From contig OX621240.1 of NCBI GenBank assembly GCA_951640165.1, forward strand, positions 12,102,713 through 12,166,712: a DNA stretch of 64,000 bases, read 5' to 3'. Under the pieces are notes generated by a model. The model saw only the letters and a list, made by a program, of their open reading frames with translations, searched no databases and was not told the DNA's origin. Shown piece after piece: positions 9,316 to 21,046 of the stretch; position 1 is the first letter of the stretch; the number at the start of each line of letters is the position of its first letter. The translations under genes and the position numbers were made by a program. This stretch comes from Pseudoips prasinana (lineage: Eukaryota; Arthropoda; Insecta; Lepidoptera; Nolidae).

Positions 9316-9977
9316 GGGGACTTGAGGCGGTAGCCCACTGATGATGAGTAGTATACATGTTTGGTGATTTGTTCGTATAAAGAAAGCTACATTTACCACA
9401 TTCGAATGCTGATACAAAATAGGTCTATTTCTAATCATCTCATTGTAAATAGACTGTTCTCTTGTACCTATGCGAAAAACATTCGATTGATAGACTCAAA
9501 AGTAAAACCATTAAAGTTACTGAACCATCAAATACTTTCCACTTTGTCCTTTTAATAACGCTGAGTGAGTTTCGAGTATCGCTATTTCTTTTTTACGAGT
9601 GAACATTTCTTTGATCTATTTTTAAGCCTGGCTCTGTAAAAAGAGTATTGTAATTACAATAATTGACACAGGTCCTACCTACGCAAATTCTAAGAATACG
9701 TTGATTAATGAGTGTTTTGTATGAAATTAATTGGTTTAGTAAACAAGTAATCAGGTGAAATTTGCAATGCGAAGGTAAATGTGTCGGGAGTCGTTAAAGA
9801 GAAAACTGTTCTATGTCTTCGGTTAGCTTCCATTTATATTTATTTAACTTTCAGCACAAACATAAATTGTACAACGCTGACTCAAGCCTTGTACAATTCA
9901 TATTTCTGATAAACAATTGCATTTATAAATATATACATGGATATAAAATTGTTACTAACACTTTCGAAATATGTCAG
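9316..9977. other. unannotated stretch
   Basis: No recognisable gene or repeat. Short open frames at 9361-9555 and 9813-10040 have no domain signal. Confidence 0.4.
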
Positions 9978-10190
9978 CCAAAGTACCTACGTCCACTACT
10001 GAACAAAAGCCTCCCCAAAGGTTGGACGGACATGCTATAATCATCATGCTTGGCATACAGGTTGGCGATCGCAGTTTGATGGTCATAGTTCACAGAAAAA
10101 CGCTACTGCCCGTTCTCTTGGTATTCCCTCGGACGATTTCTACGCCCACCACGGGATGAGATGGGGTGCGATGGGTTGCGATTAGTATTC
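9978..10190 (+). repeat. dispersed repeat R1 (retroposon-like)
   Basis: It carries TACGTCCACTACTGAACAAA, GGTTGGCGATCGCAGTTTGA, TCACAGAAAAACGCTACTGC and CCACGGGATGAGATGGGGTG. The same string of motifs recurs at 38555-38860, 57345-57530 and 58715-58880, always on the plus strand here. I take it to be part of a LINE/SINE 3' region. Confidence 0.6.
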
Positions 10191-10950
10191 CGAAATATTC
10201 AAAAGAACTGTTTAATTTGAAGTAAAACATAAATACCTACTGGACGTAACTTAAAGAACACTAACTACCTATGAAACTGATGTAATAAAACAGGACCAGT
10301 AAATTTTTGTGATAACTATTTAGCATAGTTTAACCTAACACCTTAAAAAGTATAGTTTATCTAATCATTGCAGAACTGACTTAGAATTTATTCGAAAGTT
10401 CAAAATTAGGGTTTGAGCTCAGGATCGATCAAAATTCTATCTCGAAAACTACGCAAAATCGTAGAACATAATGGGGTGATTGGGATACTCCTCATCATAA
10501 AGTATCTAAATTTTGCGTTTGAACGTCAATGTTAAAACTGGCCACTAAGTCCATAGACTGAGATGAAGAATAAACGGACTACATATTGCTAGGATACTGT
10601 TTATATTGCTGTCATGTTTTTTTCCATCTCTTGTGTCAATCAATTATATTAATGTGCTAATTACTTATATCCACTGCGTTTTTATCTACCTTAACAGTCA
10701 ACTCCTCGGCCACCCTGTATAACAAAACCTCTCAGGACCCTTGAGCGTCAAATATTCGTCCACACCGTCCTCCACCGGCAACGTGACCTAGTGACTAGCG
10801 GCATTTCCACGCTGGATTACAATACTTAACCTTTGTCCGAGGTAAGCACCAGCCCTCTAGTCACCAAATACGTCGACCAGGCTTATCGATATTTCATGAA
10901 ATAAAACACGAGAGCTCGGGCTAATGATATCCCACTATTTATACTGCACC
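10191..10950. other. unannotated stretch
   Basis: No gene recognised. A slightly GC-richer patch at 10700-10890 could be decayed element coding sequence, but I cannot assign it. Confidence 0.35.
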
Positions 10951-10953
10951 ATG

Positions 10954-11045
10954 AAATGAAATGAAATTAAATTTTTATTCAGCACTTGGGTATTAACATA
11001 CACTTGTACTTGTCAAGGTCACAATGCAGTACATAAACATAATGA
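10954..11045 (-). mobile_element. LINE 3' tail (family L-tail 2)
   Basis: AAATTTTTATTCAGCACTTG, CATACACTTGTACTTGTCAA and GGTCACAATGCAGTACA are the reverse complement of the tail at 22480-22590. It sits just before the large LINE. Confidence 0.65.
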
Positions 11046-11298
11046 ATAGTAAAGTTACAAAAAAAAAAATATTTTTTTCTGTTGTGGGTAGTTTAGAGTG
11101 AAACACAAATTATTTTGTGCTCTGATTTAATTGCAATTTAATAATTGTTAAACTGTTTTAATTGCATATACTTATGTATTAACTTGTTGCTAAACACAGG
11201 AATTTAAAGATTTTAAATCTTTCATCCTCACAACACTGGGGCACTTCAAAACACAGTTTCAGTTACTGTCTCTCGGGCTGGACCGTCATGAAACTGCA

Positions 11299-11826
11299 AT
11301 GAGAAGAAAGGTCCTGCTACTCCATGGTGTTCCAGAGAAACGTGATGAAAAATTACACACCACTATTGCTGAGATATTAACCGGCAAAATGAAATTGCTT
11401 GACATTGGTTCTTCCAACATTGATGTTTGTCATCGCCTGGGTTCCAGCACAGGGAAGAAAATCCGTCCCATCCTCATTCGTTTTAACAATATGGAGCACC
11501 GCCACTTGGTATGGGATCACAAGACTGCTTTGCAGGGTACTGGTATTACTGTCTCAGAGTTTTTAACAAAGGCCAGGCACAGAGTGTTTACTACAGCACG
11601 CGAATACTTCTCAATCTCTAAATGCTGGTCCACTCAAGGTAATATTATTATATTAACTCCGGATCAAACTCGTCACAAAGTCGAAACGATGGACCAACTT
11701 GATGCTCTGATCGCTCAATTTCCAACGACCGTAACAGCGCCTGAAGCCGAAGCTCCCCCCAACTCTGCTGGGCTGGTGACACCTGTCTCCAAGAACAACA
11801 AAGCCAAAAGGGCCACACGCCGCTGA
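11299..11826 (+). CDS. LINE ORF1 protein (RRM-like nucleic-acid binding)
   Basis: 175 codons from the first ATG. The frame is open further upstream to about 11203 and reads FKTQFQLLSLGLDRHET before this ATG, so the true N-terminus (probably coiled coil) may be missing. The core KVLLLHGVPE (residues 4-13), VCHRLGSS and RPILIRFNN matches the RRM-like fold of LINE ORF1 proteins. This is followed by a C-terminal domain around RHKVETMDQLDALI and a basic end KNNKAKRATRR. The role is to bind the element RNA in the retrotransposition particle. It has no stop inside. The family link comes from motif recognition only. Confidence 0.7.
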   Translation: MRRKVLLLHGVPEKRDEKLHTTIAEILTGKMKLLDIGSSNIDVCHRLGSSTGKKIRPILIRFNNMEHRHLVWDHKTALQGTGITVSEFLTKARHRVFTTAREYFSISKCWSTQGNIIILTPDQTRHKVETMDQLDALIAQFPTTVTAPEAEAPPNSAGLVTPVSKNNKAKRATRR

Positions 11827-12589
11827 TATACCTCAGTCAGATAAGCAATGTATTACATTTGTTTACATTTTAATATTGTACTCTTGAAATTGGTAGCGTA
11901 GCTTCCGTATTACGTTAAAACACGGGGTAACTGTATAATTATTTTTAACAAAACTTGTTTTTACCCCCGATATTATTTGACAATTTTTTATTTTTCTGCA
12001 GTCATTTTGTAAATTAATGACGTATACCTATCACTTCTATCTTGACATTTCGTAAATTTTAGTTTATTTTGGCATTGACAGCTTCGTTTAGAAACCATTT
12101 CATTAATTACCTAATTTACTTTTATAACTTGTTTTATCTGTTTTTTTCTTTTTGCTGCGCTACTAATTCAAATATTAATTATTTTATGAGATACGATCCA
12201 AACTGGTGTACCTTGCGATACTTCTGTCAGATGTTCAATTAAGAGCATATTTTTATTAGTTTATTTTGTTTTTTCTGTTGTGTCCCGCCTGTTACTAGTC
12301 TAAGTGAGTCCCACATAGGCTTGTGGCGTAATGTGTTCGAAGGTACATGTCTTTCTGAGGTATCCAGCTTGACGTGTCTCTATAGATTATTATTATTGTT
12401 TTTTTAATGTTACTTTATTTAGCTTTTGTAATACTTTTGTTAATTTCTTTAAAAGTTTTTTCTAGTTTTCCGGCGAGACGGTGTGTTTAGTGACTTTAAT
12501 TCTGTTAATATTTATACAGAACTTATTAATAATTTTTTTTTTTTTATTATATATTTATGTAATATATAGTATATATAATCATTATTATT

Positions 12590-15517
12590 ATGGATGATGA
12601 TTTACCAAATATTGATGATAGCTTTTTCTCCTGTTCTTCTTCGCTCTCAAGTTACGCTAGCGCGGATGATTCTTTTACTTCACTCACTTTGCATGACCAA
12701 ATCTCCTCGCATCTACGCACTGTTCCTCATAATCTGAATATTGCCCATATCAATGCGCAGAGAGGAACACTATTCTGATCTTCTAGCATCATTTAGTGGC
12801 ACCAATATCGATGCATTATTGATTTCTGAAACATTTCTTAAGCCTTCTCTTCTTTCTCCTTATTTCTCTCTCCCTGGGTTCGTTTTGATGCGCAATGATC
12901 GAACGGATAAGGGCTGCGGTGGTGTGGCAATATACCTGCGGGCTGATATCCCGTATAAGATTGTCAGCATGTCCCCATCTCAATACTCTGGTTCGTCTGA
13001 ACATTTATTGATTGAAATTATTGTCCACCACTCTAAGATGCTACTTGGTGTTTTTTACAGCCCTAATCTTCGAATCGATTACTTCGAATCACTTGATACC
13101 CTTTTAAATAATTTATGTCCGGTTTATGACCATGTAGTCCTTATGGGTGATTTCAATACTTGCTTGATCAAGAACGATCATCGTTCTGCGAAACTACTCT
13201 CCCTGTTAACTTCTATCAATCTTCACGTTCTCCCTCTTACTGCTACGCATCACTTCCCTAATTGCACCCCTACTCTCTTGGACCTTATGATCGTTTCTTC
13301 CCCTGATCGTGTTGCTACTCATGGCCAATTAGTCTCTTCCTACTCCTACCACGACTTGGTTTATCTATCGTACAAAATTAGACCTCCTAAGCGGAAACCT
13401 CACTACCTTCTTCTTCGTAACTTCAGGGGTATTAATTTGGAGGCATTGCAGCTTGATGCCTTGAATTTGGATTGGTCCGAAATCTATAATTCTTCGAACA
13501 TTGACGATAAAGTGAATCTTTTTAATGGTAAAATACTAGCCTTATATGATCGCCATGCTCCAAAACGTCGAGTGAAAGTTAAACATTCTCCTGCTCCTTG
13601 GATCTCCGCTGAAATTAAGGAAGCTATGGCACGCAGGGATAAAGCTAAACGCAGGTATAACCTTAATCCAACGGAGGGAAATTTAAATCGCTATAAATTT
13701 GCTGCAATCGCCTGTGTCGTGATGCTAAGAAGCGCCACTTTTACAAATCGCTTGATAATCGCGATTCTTCCACAGTTTGGAAATTTCTCAAATCCAACGG
13801 AATTGGTAAATCTCCCACCACGGCTTGTAAAGATATCGATCTGAATGGTCTTAACATTCATTTTTCTAACACCCCCGTTTCTCTGGACTCTCAAATTAAA
13901 TTGGCTACTTTACAAGATCTTTCCCTTTTACCAGTACCGCATTGTTTTCCCTTTAATTTATCTCCTGTAACTGAGGAGGACGTCAAAAAATCAACAGCTT
14001 CAATATCTTCTTCTGCAGTTGGACATGATAACATATGCTCAAGGATGATTCATCCTATTCTGCCTACTATACTTCCTGTTCTAACTCACATTTTCAACTT
14101 TTCCTTATTCTCATCTACTTTTCCTACAGCTTGGAAACAAGCACACATAATACCACTTCCCAAAATACGTAATCCAGCTACTCCATCCCAGTTTCGTCCT
14201 ATTTCCATTCTGCCTTTCCTGTCTAAGGTCCTTGAGCATATAGTTCATCGTCAGCTTTCTTCTTTCCTGTCTAATAACCACCTTCTTAGCTCCTTCCAAT
14301 CTGGATTCCGTACTGGCCACAGCACTGTCACTGCTCTGCTGAAAGTGACCGACGATATCCGCTGGGCCATGGAAAACAAATCCTTTTCTCTTCTAGTGCT
14401 ATTGGATTTTAGCAGCGCTTTCAATTCTGTTGATTTTGATGTCCTTCTCGGTATTCTGGCGTCTCTTAACTTCTCTTCTAGTACTGTCTTGTGATTTAAC
14501 TTTTATCTTCGGGGACGTTCGCAGTGCGTACAACTTGACGAGTCTTACTCAGATTGGTGTTCTCTTATTGCGGGCGTACCTCAGGGTGGCGTTCTTTCTC
14601 CCTTACTCTTTTCCATTTTCATTAACTCTATCACACGAGTCATTTCCTCACACTTCCAACTCTATGCAGACGATTTGCAGCTTTACAGATTTTTTACTCG
14701 AGAAGATGCTCATGGCGCGATTGCTGCCATGAATCGTGATCTGGAATTAATTAACCAATGGACACGGTCTCATGGTCTGTTAATAAATCCTGAAAAATCC
14801 CAGGCCATGATTATTGGTAGTACATATATGCGTAACTATCTTGACTTCGCATCACTCCCTACGGTATGTTTAAATGGTCATCCTGTAGCATATACTGATA
14901 CTGCAAAAAATCTGGGCATAATTCTTGATAGCACTTTGTCTTGGAAAGCTCAGGTATCGGAAGTTAGCAGAAAGGTTCACTTTACCTTCCACTCTTTAAA
15001 ATGCCTCCAAAACTTCTTACCCCTGAAAACGAAAATCTCACTAGCTCAGACACTCATACAACCCATTCTGGACTATGCGGACTGCTGCTATCTTGATGCT
15101 ACTGAGGAGCTGCTAAATAAACTTGAGCGCTTGCAAAACTTATGCATTCGTTTTATATTTGGTCTCAAGAAATATGATCATGTCTCTAACTTTCGCAAGG
15201 ATCTCAAGTGGCTCCCTATCCGTCTTCGTAGGAATGCTCGCATATTGTATCTCTTATTTAATGTCCTTCACAATCCCTCATACCCCGCCTACCTACGGGA
15301 GCGTTTCTCCTTTATTCATTCACCTGATGCCTCCTGTAGGTCACACCTCAGATCCCTCCTTAAATTTCCTATCCATAAAACCGATTTTTACGACTCCTCT
15401 TTTACGGTGCATGCGGTCAGGTTGTGGAATTCTCTTCCACCTAACATCCGCAATAGCAATACAATAACGTTATTTAAAAAACGAGTGAAAGAACATTTTC
15501 TCTTAACCTCATCCTGA
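12590..15517 (+). pseudogene. LINE ORF2: AP endonuclease and reverse transcriptase, two frameshifts and one stop
   Basis: The start ATGGATGATGAT is followed by an acidic, Ser-rich leader. The endonuclease part shows NLNIAHINAQ, ALLISETFLKP, GGVAIYL, LMGDFN (about 13144) and a late SSYSYHDLVYL region. The reverse transcriptase shows FRPISILPFLSKVLEHIV, FQSGFRTGHST, LLDFSSAFN, GVPQGGVLSPLLF and YADDLQLYR (about 14661), then a C-terminal LWNSLPPNIR domain. The reading frame shifts once near 12760 and back near 13715. A TGA at 14492 interrupts the reverse transcriptase where related proteins have Trp. The remaining reading is otherwise continuous, so the insertion is fairly recent. It would nick target DNA and copy the RNA by target-primed reverse transcription, but this copy cannot make the full protein. 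Confidence 0.85.
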
Positions 15518-15926
15518 TAATAGTATGTATATGTAGTATATTATATTGCCCTTATATATTTATATTCCCCTTATAGGTATCTGTGTATTATTAGTATGTA
15601 GTGTATACATACACTTTGTATGTCGTAAAGCGTAAACTACACATAATATGCTCTTTTCTAGTTAGTTTCTCCTCTCGCGGGTCTGCTGGAGAGATTTCTA
15701 TTGAAATAAGCAGTACCTTTGTACAATTTTTTCCTTGTTTTATTTATGTTATTATGTTTTTATGTATGTGTACATAAATTGTTAAATAAATAAAATAAAA
15801 ATAATTTGTCAGTCCGTGCGGTTTGTTTTATCGCATATATTTACTGAAATCCTTAAATAAATAACAATTTACTAATCTATTATTTTGAAATTTAGTTCTA
15901 CTATAATAAAATGAAAGAATGGAAGA

Positions 15927-16134
15927 CTAAAGCAAAAAGACGAAATTCTAAATGAGGGTGTGATCACATGCACGGGATCACCGATCACGCGTTAATGGGC
16001 CAAAGCGATCCTCGCCGCTGAGGAACCTACCCTAGCTAGCCTGCGGCTTTCTCTAGCTACCTAGGTGGACGACCCGGAGAAGAAAGCCACAAAGAAACTC
16101 CAGGCTTGCTTTTTTCGTCTTCTTTTGCTTTCAG
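15927..16134 (+). mobile_element. TIR element (MITE), ~208 bp
   Basis: The left end CTAAAGCAAAAAGACGAAA is matched in inverse by the right end TTTCGTCTTCTTTTGCTTTCAG (written here as TTTCGTCTTC then TTTTGCTTTCAG). It is internally GC-rich with GGCCAAAGCGATCCTCGCC, shared with the 22055-22255 copy in the opposite orientation. Confidence 0.7.
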
Positions 16135-16374
16135 TTTACGATTTTTTTTTAAATGTCATGTATTTTACTTACATTGTGATTGGTTGTTATGTAGGCTAAT
16201 GCACGCACAGAACCGTTGTCATCCAGTGAATCATAATATATGTATATAGTGACTTACCAGGCTACAATGGACAGTACTAAGGCAAAAACTGATATACTAA
16301 ATTTATTCAGTCCGATGCTAGACTGAAGCCTTTCCTAGGATCTCCACAAAAACATTCAGTTCATATTTTGGGGG

Positions 16375-16490
16375 TATGACATAATCTTTTTGTTTCGGAG
16401 AGATACGCTTCAGCCTGTTCTTTGGTAGTTGTTTACCCCGAGATGACTTCTACGCCACCACGGAGTGATATATAACATTCTGGAACGTTA
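16375..16490 (+). repeat. dispersed repeat R1-like fragment
   Basis: GGTAGTTGTTTACCCCGAGA and CTTCTACGCCACCACGG resemble the CTCGG..TTCTACGCCC..CCACGGGATG end of repeat R1. Diverged and short. Confidence 0.4.
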
Positions 16491-16495
16491 TTCAT

Positions 16496-16700
16496 ATCAT
16501 CATATCAGCCGAAAGACGTCCACTGCTGGACAAAAGCCTCCCCCAAAGATCTCCACAATTGCCGGTCTTGCGCTATTCGCATCCAGCAGTTTCCAGCGAC
16601 CCGCACAAGATCATCGGTCCATCTTGTAGGGGGCCTGCCCACACTGCGTCTTCCGGTTCGTGGTCGCCACTCAAGAACCTTTCTGCCCCAAGGGCCATCG
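16496..16700 (-). pseudogene. LINE C-terminal/3' end remnant
   Basis: The minus-strand reading includes a piece equivalent to WRSLGEAFVQ (CAAAAGCCTCCCCCAAAGAT region) followed by ATGATGATATG at the 3' end, typical of a lepidopteran LINE whose ORF ends in this motif. Upstream on the minus strand the ACC..TACAAGATGGACC piece is shared with 37950-38095 and 58925-59112. Confidence 0.65.
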
Positions 16701-16703
16701 GTT

Positions 16704-16941
16704 ATTCAGATACGGCCATCTGATTCCAAACTGAGCAGAGTTTGTACTATGGAAACCAGATAGCTGATATACTACATATTTTACTTATTATTTTTAAATA
16801 CATACTTATATAGATAATTACACCTAGACTCTTGGCAAACAGATATGTTAATGCACACAACTATTTGTCCTGGGTGGGAATTAAGCCCACGACCTGGGGC
16901 GTGAAAGGCAAGTATCTGCCAAACACGCCCACCAGCCCGTC
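16704..16941 (-). mobile_element. SINE family B, full-length-like
   Basis: Minus strand: the head includes CTTTCACGCCCCAGGTCGTG and a degenerate B box GGGCTTAATTCCCACC. The body has TCTGTTTGCCAAGAGTCTAG and TCTGGTTTCCATAGTACAAA. It abuts the LINE remnant at 16700. Confidence 0.8.
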
Positions 16942-16964
16942 TGGAGAGATATAAGATGCTATCA

Positions 16965-17837
16965 CCTCAATTATCTTCAGACGAGCCGTATTCGTCGCCC
17001 TCACTCAATAGATTTTGAACATCGGCATTAAGTAAAATTAACATAGGCTTGAACATCATGTGAACGTCGAGGCCATCCAGCTCCTCGACATTAGTGATAG
17101 CAATAGTGTAATTATAAAGAACACATGAACAAAGTGTCTTAACTCCCCTTAACAAATATGATTAAGGAAAGACGGTGGACTGATTCTTAGAATTAATTAT
17201 GTTTATGTAGAAGTTTAGGTTAATATAAAATTACTTATTAGTATCTTGACTAGATTGTAATACCTATAAAGTACTATACTTGGTACTTTAATAAATAATA
17301 AGTAAAATTTAAAAACAAATTGTCACTATTGTAGGACACAAATTCGTATAGCTAAGAATTTCTGGTATAACAGCAGCTTTCCGTCACCTAGAACTTGAAT
17401 AATAATGCCTAGCAGTTTATTACAGTTCCTTTCCAATATTCACTCTTAATTTATAATTCATTTGTCATAACTGTAAAAATGCTCTGTCACGCTTAGCGAT
17501 ATGACTATCTCGAGAACATGTCAATGTCCTCACTAGGAGGGGCCAAGTCAGTGAACTGTACCCATTAGTCCTAAGGGAAATAAAGGCTAGCCTAGCATTA
17601 GGTACGAATGAGTATTAAACCTGACAAATAGCGCCACATATCAACTCCAAGCTAAATGAGTGAACATTATTAAAATTTGTCGTTCTGACAACATCTGTAT
17701 AGTACCTTTATTACTTATTGTACTATATATTATTATAATTTACATAGTTTAATTAATTACAGTTGTTTAATTCTGTGCGCCATCGGGCCACCTTAATTGT
17801 GTGGTGGCCGCACGATAAGCGGTAATACGTCATCCAC
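16965..17837. other. unannotated stretch
   Basis: Mostly AT-rich with no recognisable gene. A small minus-strand frame at 16967-17155 has no domain signal. Confidence 0.4.
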
Positions 17838-17964
17838 GTACACACGGTTACATATCAGGTTCTACATTTCCAGTATAAGCTGATCTTGCCTTGTATAGGA
17901 TTTCCATACAATGAGAGGTCAGCTTATATTGGAAATTTATAACTTGATATCTATTCGTGTGTAC
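17838..17964. mobile_element. palindromic MITE, ~127 bp
   Basis: The arms share GTACACACG at the outer ends and CAGTATAAGCTGA / TCAGCTTATATTGG further in, about 48 bp each with several mismatches, around an unpaired centre that itself contains TTGTATAGGATTTCCATACAA. Confidence 0.75.
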
Positions 17965-18072
17965 CTTGAGCGCTAAGTGAGCTTGTGGTTAATTTTCAAT
18001 ACTGTATTATGTAGACGTGGTATAGTAGCATGAGTTGCAATAATCCAAGCTGAGTTTAATAATTATTTACTA

Positions 18073-18210
18073 CTAGCTGTGCCCTGAGGCTTTACCCGCG
18101 TTAAACTTTACAAATTATACCCTATGTGTTAATCCAGGGTGTCAGCTAACACTTCATTAAAATCACACCAGCCGTTTAGACAAACTTTCGCCTTTATAAT
18201 ATTAGTGTGA
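18073..18210 (-). mobile_element. Helitron-like element (tandem pair, copy 1)
   Basis: On the minus strand it begins TCACACTAATATTATAAAGG and ends ...CAGCTAG. The hairpin is degraded (ACCCGCG with GAGGCTTT). The internal segment is shortened relative to the 18323 copy. Confidence 0.7.
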
Positions 18211-18240
18211 TTTGCGGTACTCAAACACAGTACTGATAAT

Positions 18241-18285
18241 TAAAACAGTATTGAAAATGCATCACAAGCATTTTAATACTGTGTT
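18241..18285. repeat. inverted repeat between the two Helitron-like copies
   Basis: AACAGTATTGAAAATGC pairs with GCATTTTAATACTGTGTT around ATCACAA. It lies just upstream of the duplicated flank. Confidence 0.65.
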
Positions 18286-18322
18286 TCTGTATTATGTAGA
18301 CGGGGTATAGTAGCATGAGTTA

Positions 18323-18504
18323 CAGCTGTGCCCAGCGGTTTTACTTCGTTAAACTTTACAAGTTATAGCCTATGTGTTAATCCAGAGTGTCAGCTAACAC
18401 CGTACCAAGTTTCATTAAAATCGCACCAGCCGTTTAGACGTGAAGAAGTAACAAATTTCGTACTCACACACTCACAAACTTTTGCCTTTATAATATTAGT
18501 GGGA
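18323..18504 (-). mobile_element. Helitron-like element (tandem pair, copy 2)
   Basis: Same family as the 18073 copy: CAGCTGTGCCCAGCGGTTTT, TATGTGTTAATCCAGAGTGT and TTTATAATATTAGTGGGA. The terminal CTAG is lost (TACAG). The sequence before it, TATTATGTAGACGGGGTATA.., is a near repeat of that before copy 1. Confidence 0.7.
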
Positions 18505-19017
18505 TGTTTTTGTACTACTGTTTAGGTAAAGCGTTTGTAGAAAAATATGATATAAGTAATATTCATCGTGCCTGTTCCCTGCTAATTAGTATAATAGCTA
18601 CATTGTCAGTAGATTGCTTAAACTTTAATATATTTTTTACTTAATTTTTAAGCATCTTACCTACAAGTTAAAAATAAATATTACGCTTTTAAAAATTATA
18701 CATTAATGATTTCAACTATTTTCTATCGTTTTGAAAGAAATTATTTGAGAAAATATATTAATTTTGGTTAACTATGGTACAAATAACATACATTCGAATT
18801 GATAGTTTCCTTATTTTTAAAAACTGTTGTGTTAAAGCTTTTTTGAATAGATGAAGCTGTTTGTAAAACGACGAATTATACGTTATGCCGATGATATACT
18901 AAAAGGTTATCGTTTTATATCGTTTAGCATTCCACTCCAATAAATAAAAATAATTAAACATTCATTGAATCGCCTGGACGGCTGTTTGGCCCTTTATTGA
19001 GTCTGTAAAAACCATTT
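18505..19017. other. unannotated AT-rich stretch
   Basis: I see no gene or known repeat. Confidence 0.4.
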
Positions 19018-19385
19018 TTGGTAGTATTTACTCTTTACTCTAGCGGTAGTGTGTTTCACCTGAGGAGGTCTTGGTTTCAAATCCAAGGTCGGGCCACGGG
19101 AAATTTGGGACTTTTCTGTAAAATGAAAAATTTCTCAACATCAGCACAAAGTCCGGGAAATGGAGGTATTATACCCCCGTGCCTCAGCGAACACGTAAAG
19201 CCGTCGGTCCTGTAATTGACCTCTTTCCGGCCGTGTCGCTAGGCGTCCCATCGGATCATGAGAGTGATGGATAGAAAGTGCTTCTGTGTTTGCGCGCACA
19301 CTTGTACACTATAATAATGTCCCGCGCAGATGGCTAATCTCTATTGAGACTGCCCGCTATGGCCGTAACTCGTCTAGAAGGACAT
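19018..19385 (+). mobile_element. SINE family D, fullest copy (~365 bp)
   Basis: The head has an A-box-like CTCTAGCGGTAGTGTG and a B-box-like GGTTTCAAATCCAAGG. The body has CAGCACAAAGTCCGGGAAAT, CCGTCGGTCCTGTAATTGAC, TCTTTCCGGCCGTG, CCCATCGGATCATGAGAGTG and TGTTTGCGCGCACACTTG. It ends GACTGCCCGCTATGGCCG. Other copies: 8807(-), 27480(+), 51650(-), 60404(-). The head makes it Pol III-type, though its body is long for a SINE. Confidence 0.7.
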
Positions 19386-20110
19386 TAATGTATAGTATCT
19401 TCTCCGCAAATAAATAATGTGTAGATTGCATCAACACAAGAAAGCGCTAAATTGTAACCTTCAATTAAGTCCCAAGTACCGCTTTCCTAACAAGGTACAC
19501 TTTACAGAGTAAGTAGGTAACTCCAATTATACGAACAAATTAACAGAACACTACTATTTTAATACATCGCTCAAGTATAAATTGCTCGGAAATAATTACG
19601 GGCACCGTGTTTGTCTGAAATTACAGGTATAAACTTGCATTTCCAGTCTCAATTTTGTTTATACAGCGCGCTAGTAAATTGTTCGGGTGGACGGTCACAG
19701 TTGCAGTACACAGTTAGGTAAATGATTAGTGGGCAAGTCTGTTGCTGGAATATTGCTAAACTGGAAATATTGTTGATTTGGCTTGCATTAGCCTTGCATC
19801 TGTAGTTCAATATGTGGGTAACTATTAATTATTTAGTCCCATTTTACAAGTGAAAACTTACATAAGTCTGATGGGGCCCCCGCAAATACAATTAAAGTTC
19901 ATTAATGCCTTATTAATCTCCGGCTCATTTATGCACATGATGGAACACAAGAAATCATCCAGGCTATTGATTTAGATGTAAGCGTGATAGTTCGATGAAT
20001 AAATAGATCGTAATGGTCTTGATTAACAGATGTAGCGCAGTAAAAGCCTAGAAACTACCGCTTTTGCGTTTCAGTTTCAATCCATGTATAGGTACATGGT
20101 TAAATATGAA
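19386..20110. other. unannotated stretch
   Basis: No gene or recognised repeat. Confidence 0.4.
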
Positions 20111-20185
20111 TGTGAGTCATAAATAGTTGTTCTGGGTCTGGGTGTACTGTGTATCCATGAACTCATTTGCATGCTTGTAAGGTCC
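20111..20185 (+). mobile_element. SINE family C-like body fragment
   Basis: TGTGAGTCATAAATAGTTGT and TCTGGGTCTGGGTGTACTGT match the SINE-C body; the head is missing. Confidence 0.5.
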
Positions 20186-20380
20186 CATTTATTTTAATAG
20201 TGCAGTGAAATATTTAAAAAAAAGCAGAAATCATTAGATTATTGTAGTGAACTTCTTATATCCCCGAATCAATACATTGTCATAGAAAGCATCACAAAAA
20301 CGTAGCCAACGTATGACATTTGAATAGTTATTCTTGTCTCGTTTTAATATATGAGTCAACTGATTTTTTTTTAATATCTA

Positions 20381-20602
20381 GATCAGCCTAGCCCCAAACT
20401 AAGCAAAGATTGTACTATGGGTACCAGGCGACGATATACATACGATATAGATAGATAAATACTTATATACATAGAAAACATCCATGACTCAGAAACAAAT
20501 ATTCATCGCTCATCACACAAATATTTGCACTTACCGGGATTCGAAACCAGGACCACCAGCGTCGTAGGCAGGAGCACTACCAACTAGGCTACGGTGACCG
20601 TC
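20381..20602 (-). mobile_element. SINE family A
   Basis: The minus-strand head is GTCACCGTAGCCTAGTTGG with GGTTTCGAATCCCGG. The body ends at CTTTGCTTAGTTTGGGGC. The usual TTATT tail is truncated or replaced by an AT-rich segment. Confidence 0.8.
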
Positions 20603-20754
20603 GACGACGACGTTGTAAGTGATCACACACTCGCAACACCTGAGGAGTCGCAAGAACGTTGCCGGCCTTTAAAATAGTCAGCAAATAAGTGTTGCTGTCC
20701 CTTCCTCCACCACGATGAGCTCGTGCGACCTTACTCACATGCAGGTACACAACA

Positions 20755-21046
20755 TCCTACTAATATTATAAATGCGAAAGTTTGTGAGTATGGTTGTATG
20801 GATGTTTGTTACTCTTTCACTAAAAAACTACCGAACGGATTTTGATTAAAGTTTATAGTAATTACATAGCTAGCGATAGCACAGCTAGCGATGCCATACA
20901 GTTTTAAACTTAAACACCAATAAAATCACTAGCTGTGTGTGTGTGGTTTTACCTTATTATAAAATATATAATATTCGAGCAACGTATAAACTATACACAT
21001 AATATTCATAAAGTTTAACTCGGGTAAAACCGCGGGGCACAGTTAG
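20755..21046 (+). mobile_element. Helitron-like element, 292 bp, longest copy
   Basis: It begins A^TCCTACTAATATTATAAATG and ends CGGGTAAAACCGCGGGGCAC then AGTTAG^T, so the final CTAG is TTAG. About 100 bp in the middle (AGCTAGCGATAGCACAGC...GTGTGTGTGTGG) is not present in the shorter copies. Confidence 0.75.

Larger units (their letters stand above)
11050..15803 (+). mobile_element. near-complete non-LTR retrotransposon (LINE), Jockey/CR1 supergroup
   Basis: It has two ORFs in order: ORF1 (11299-11826) and ORF2 (12590-15517) with AP endonuclease then reverse transcriptase, separated by about 760 bp. The 3' end is AT-rich and closes with AAATTGTTAAATAAATAAAATAAAAATAA near 15771-15803. No RNase H domain was seen. 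The 5' boundary is not visible. ORF1 seems to be open upstream of its first ATG, so the copy may be 5'-truncated or may lack the original start. Target duplications were not found. Confidence 0.75.
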
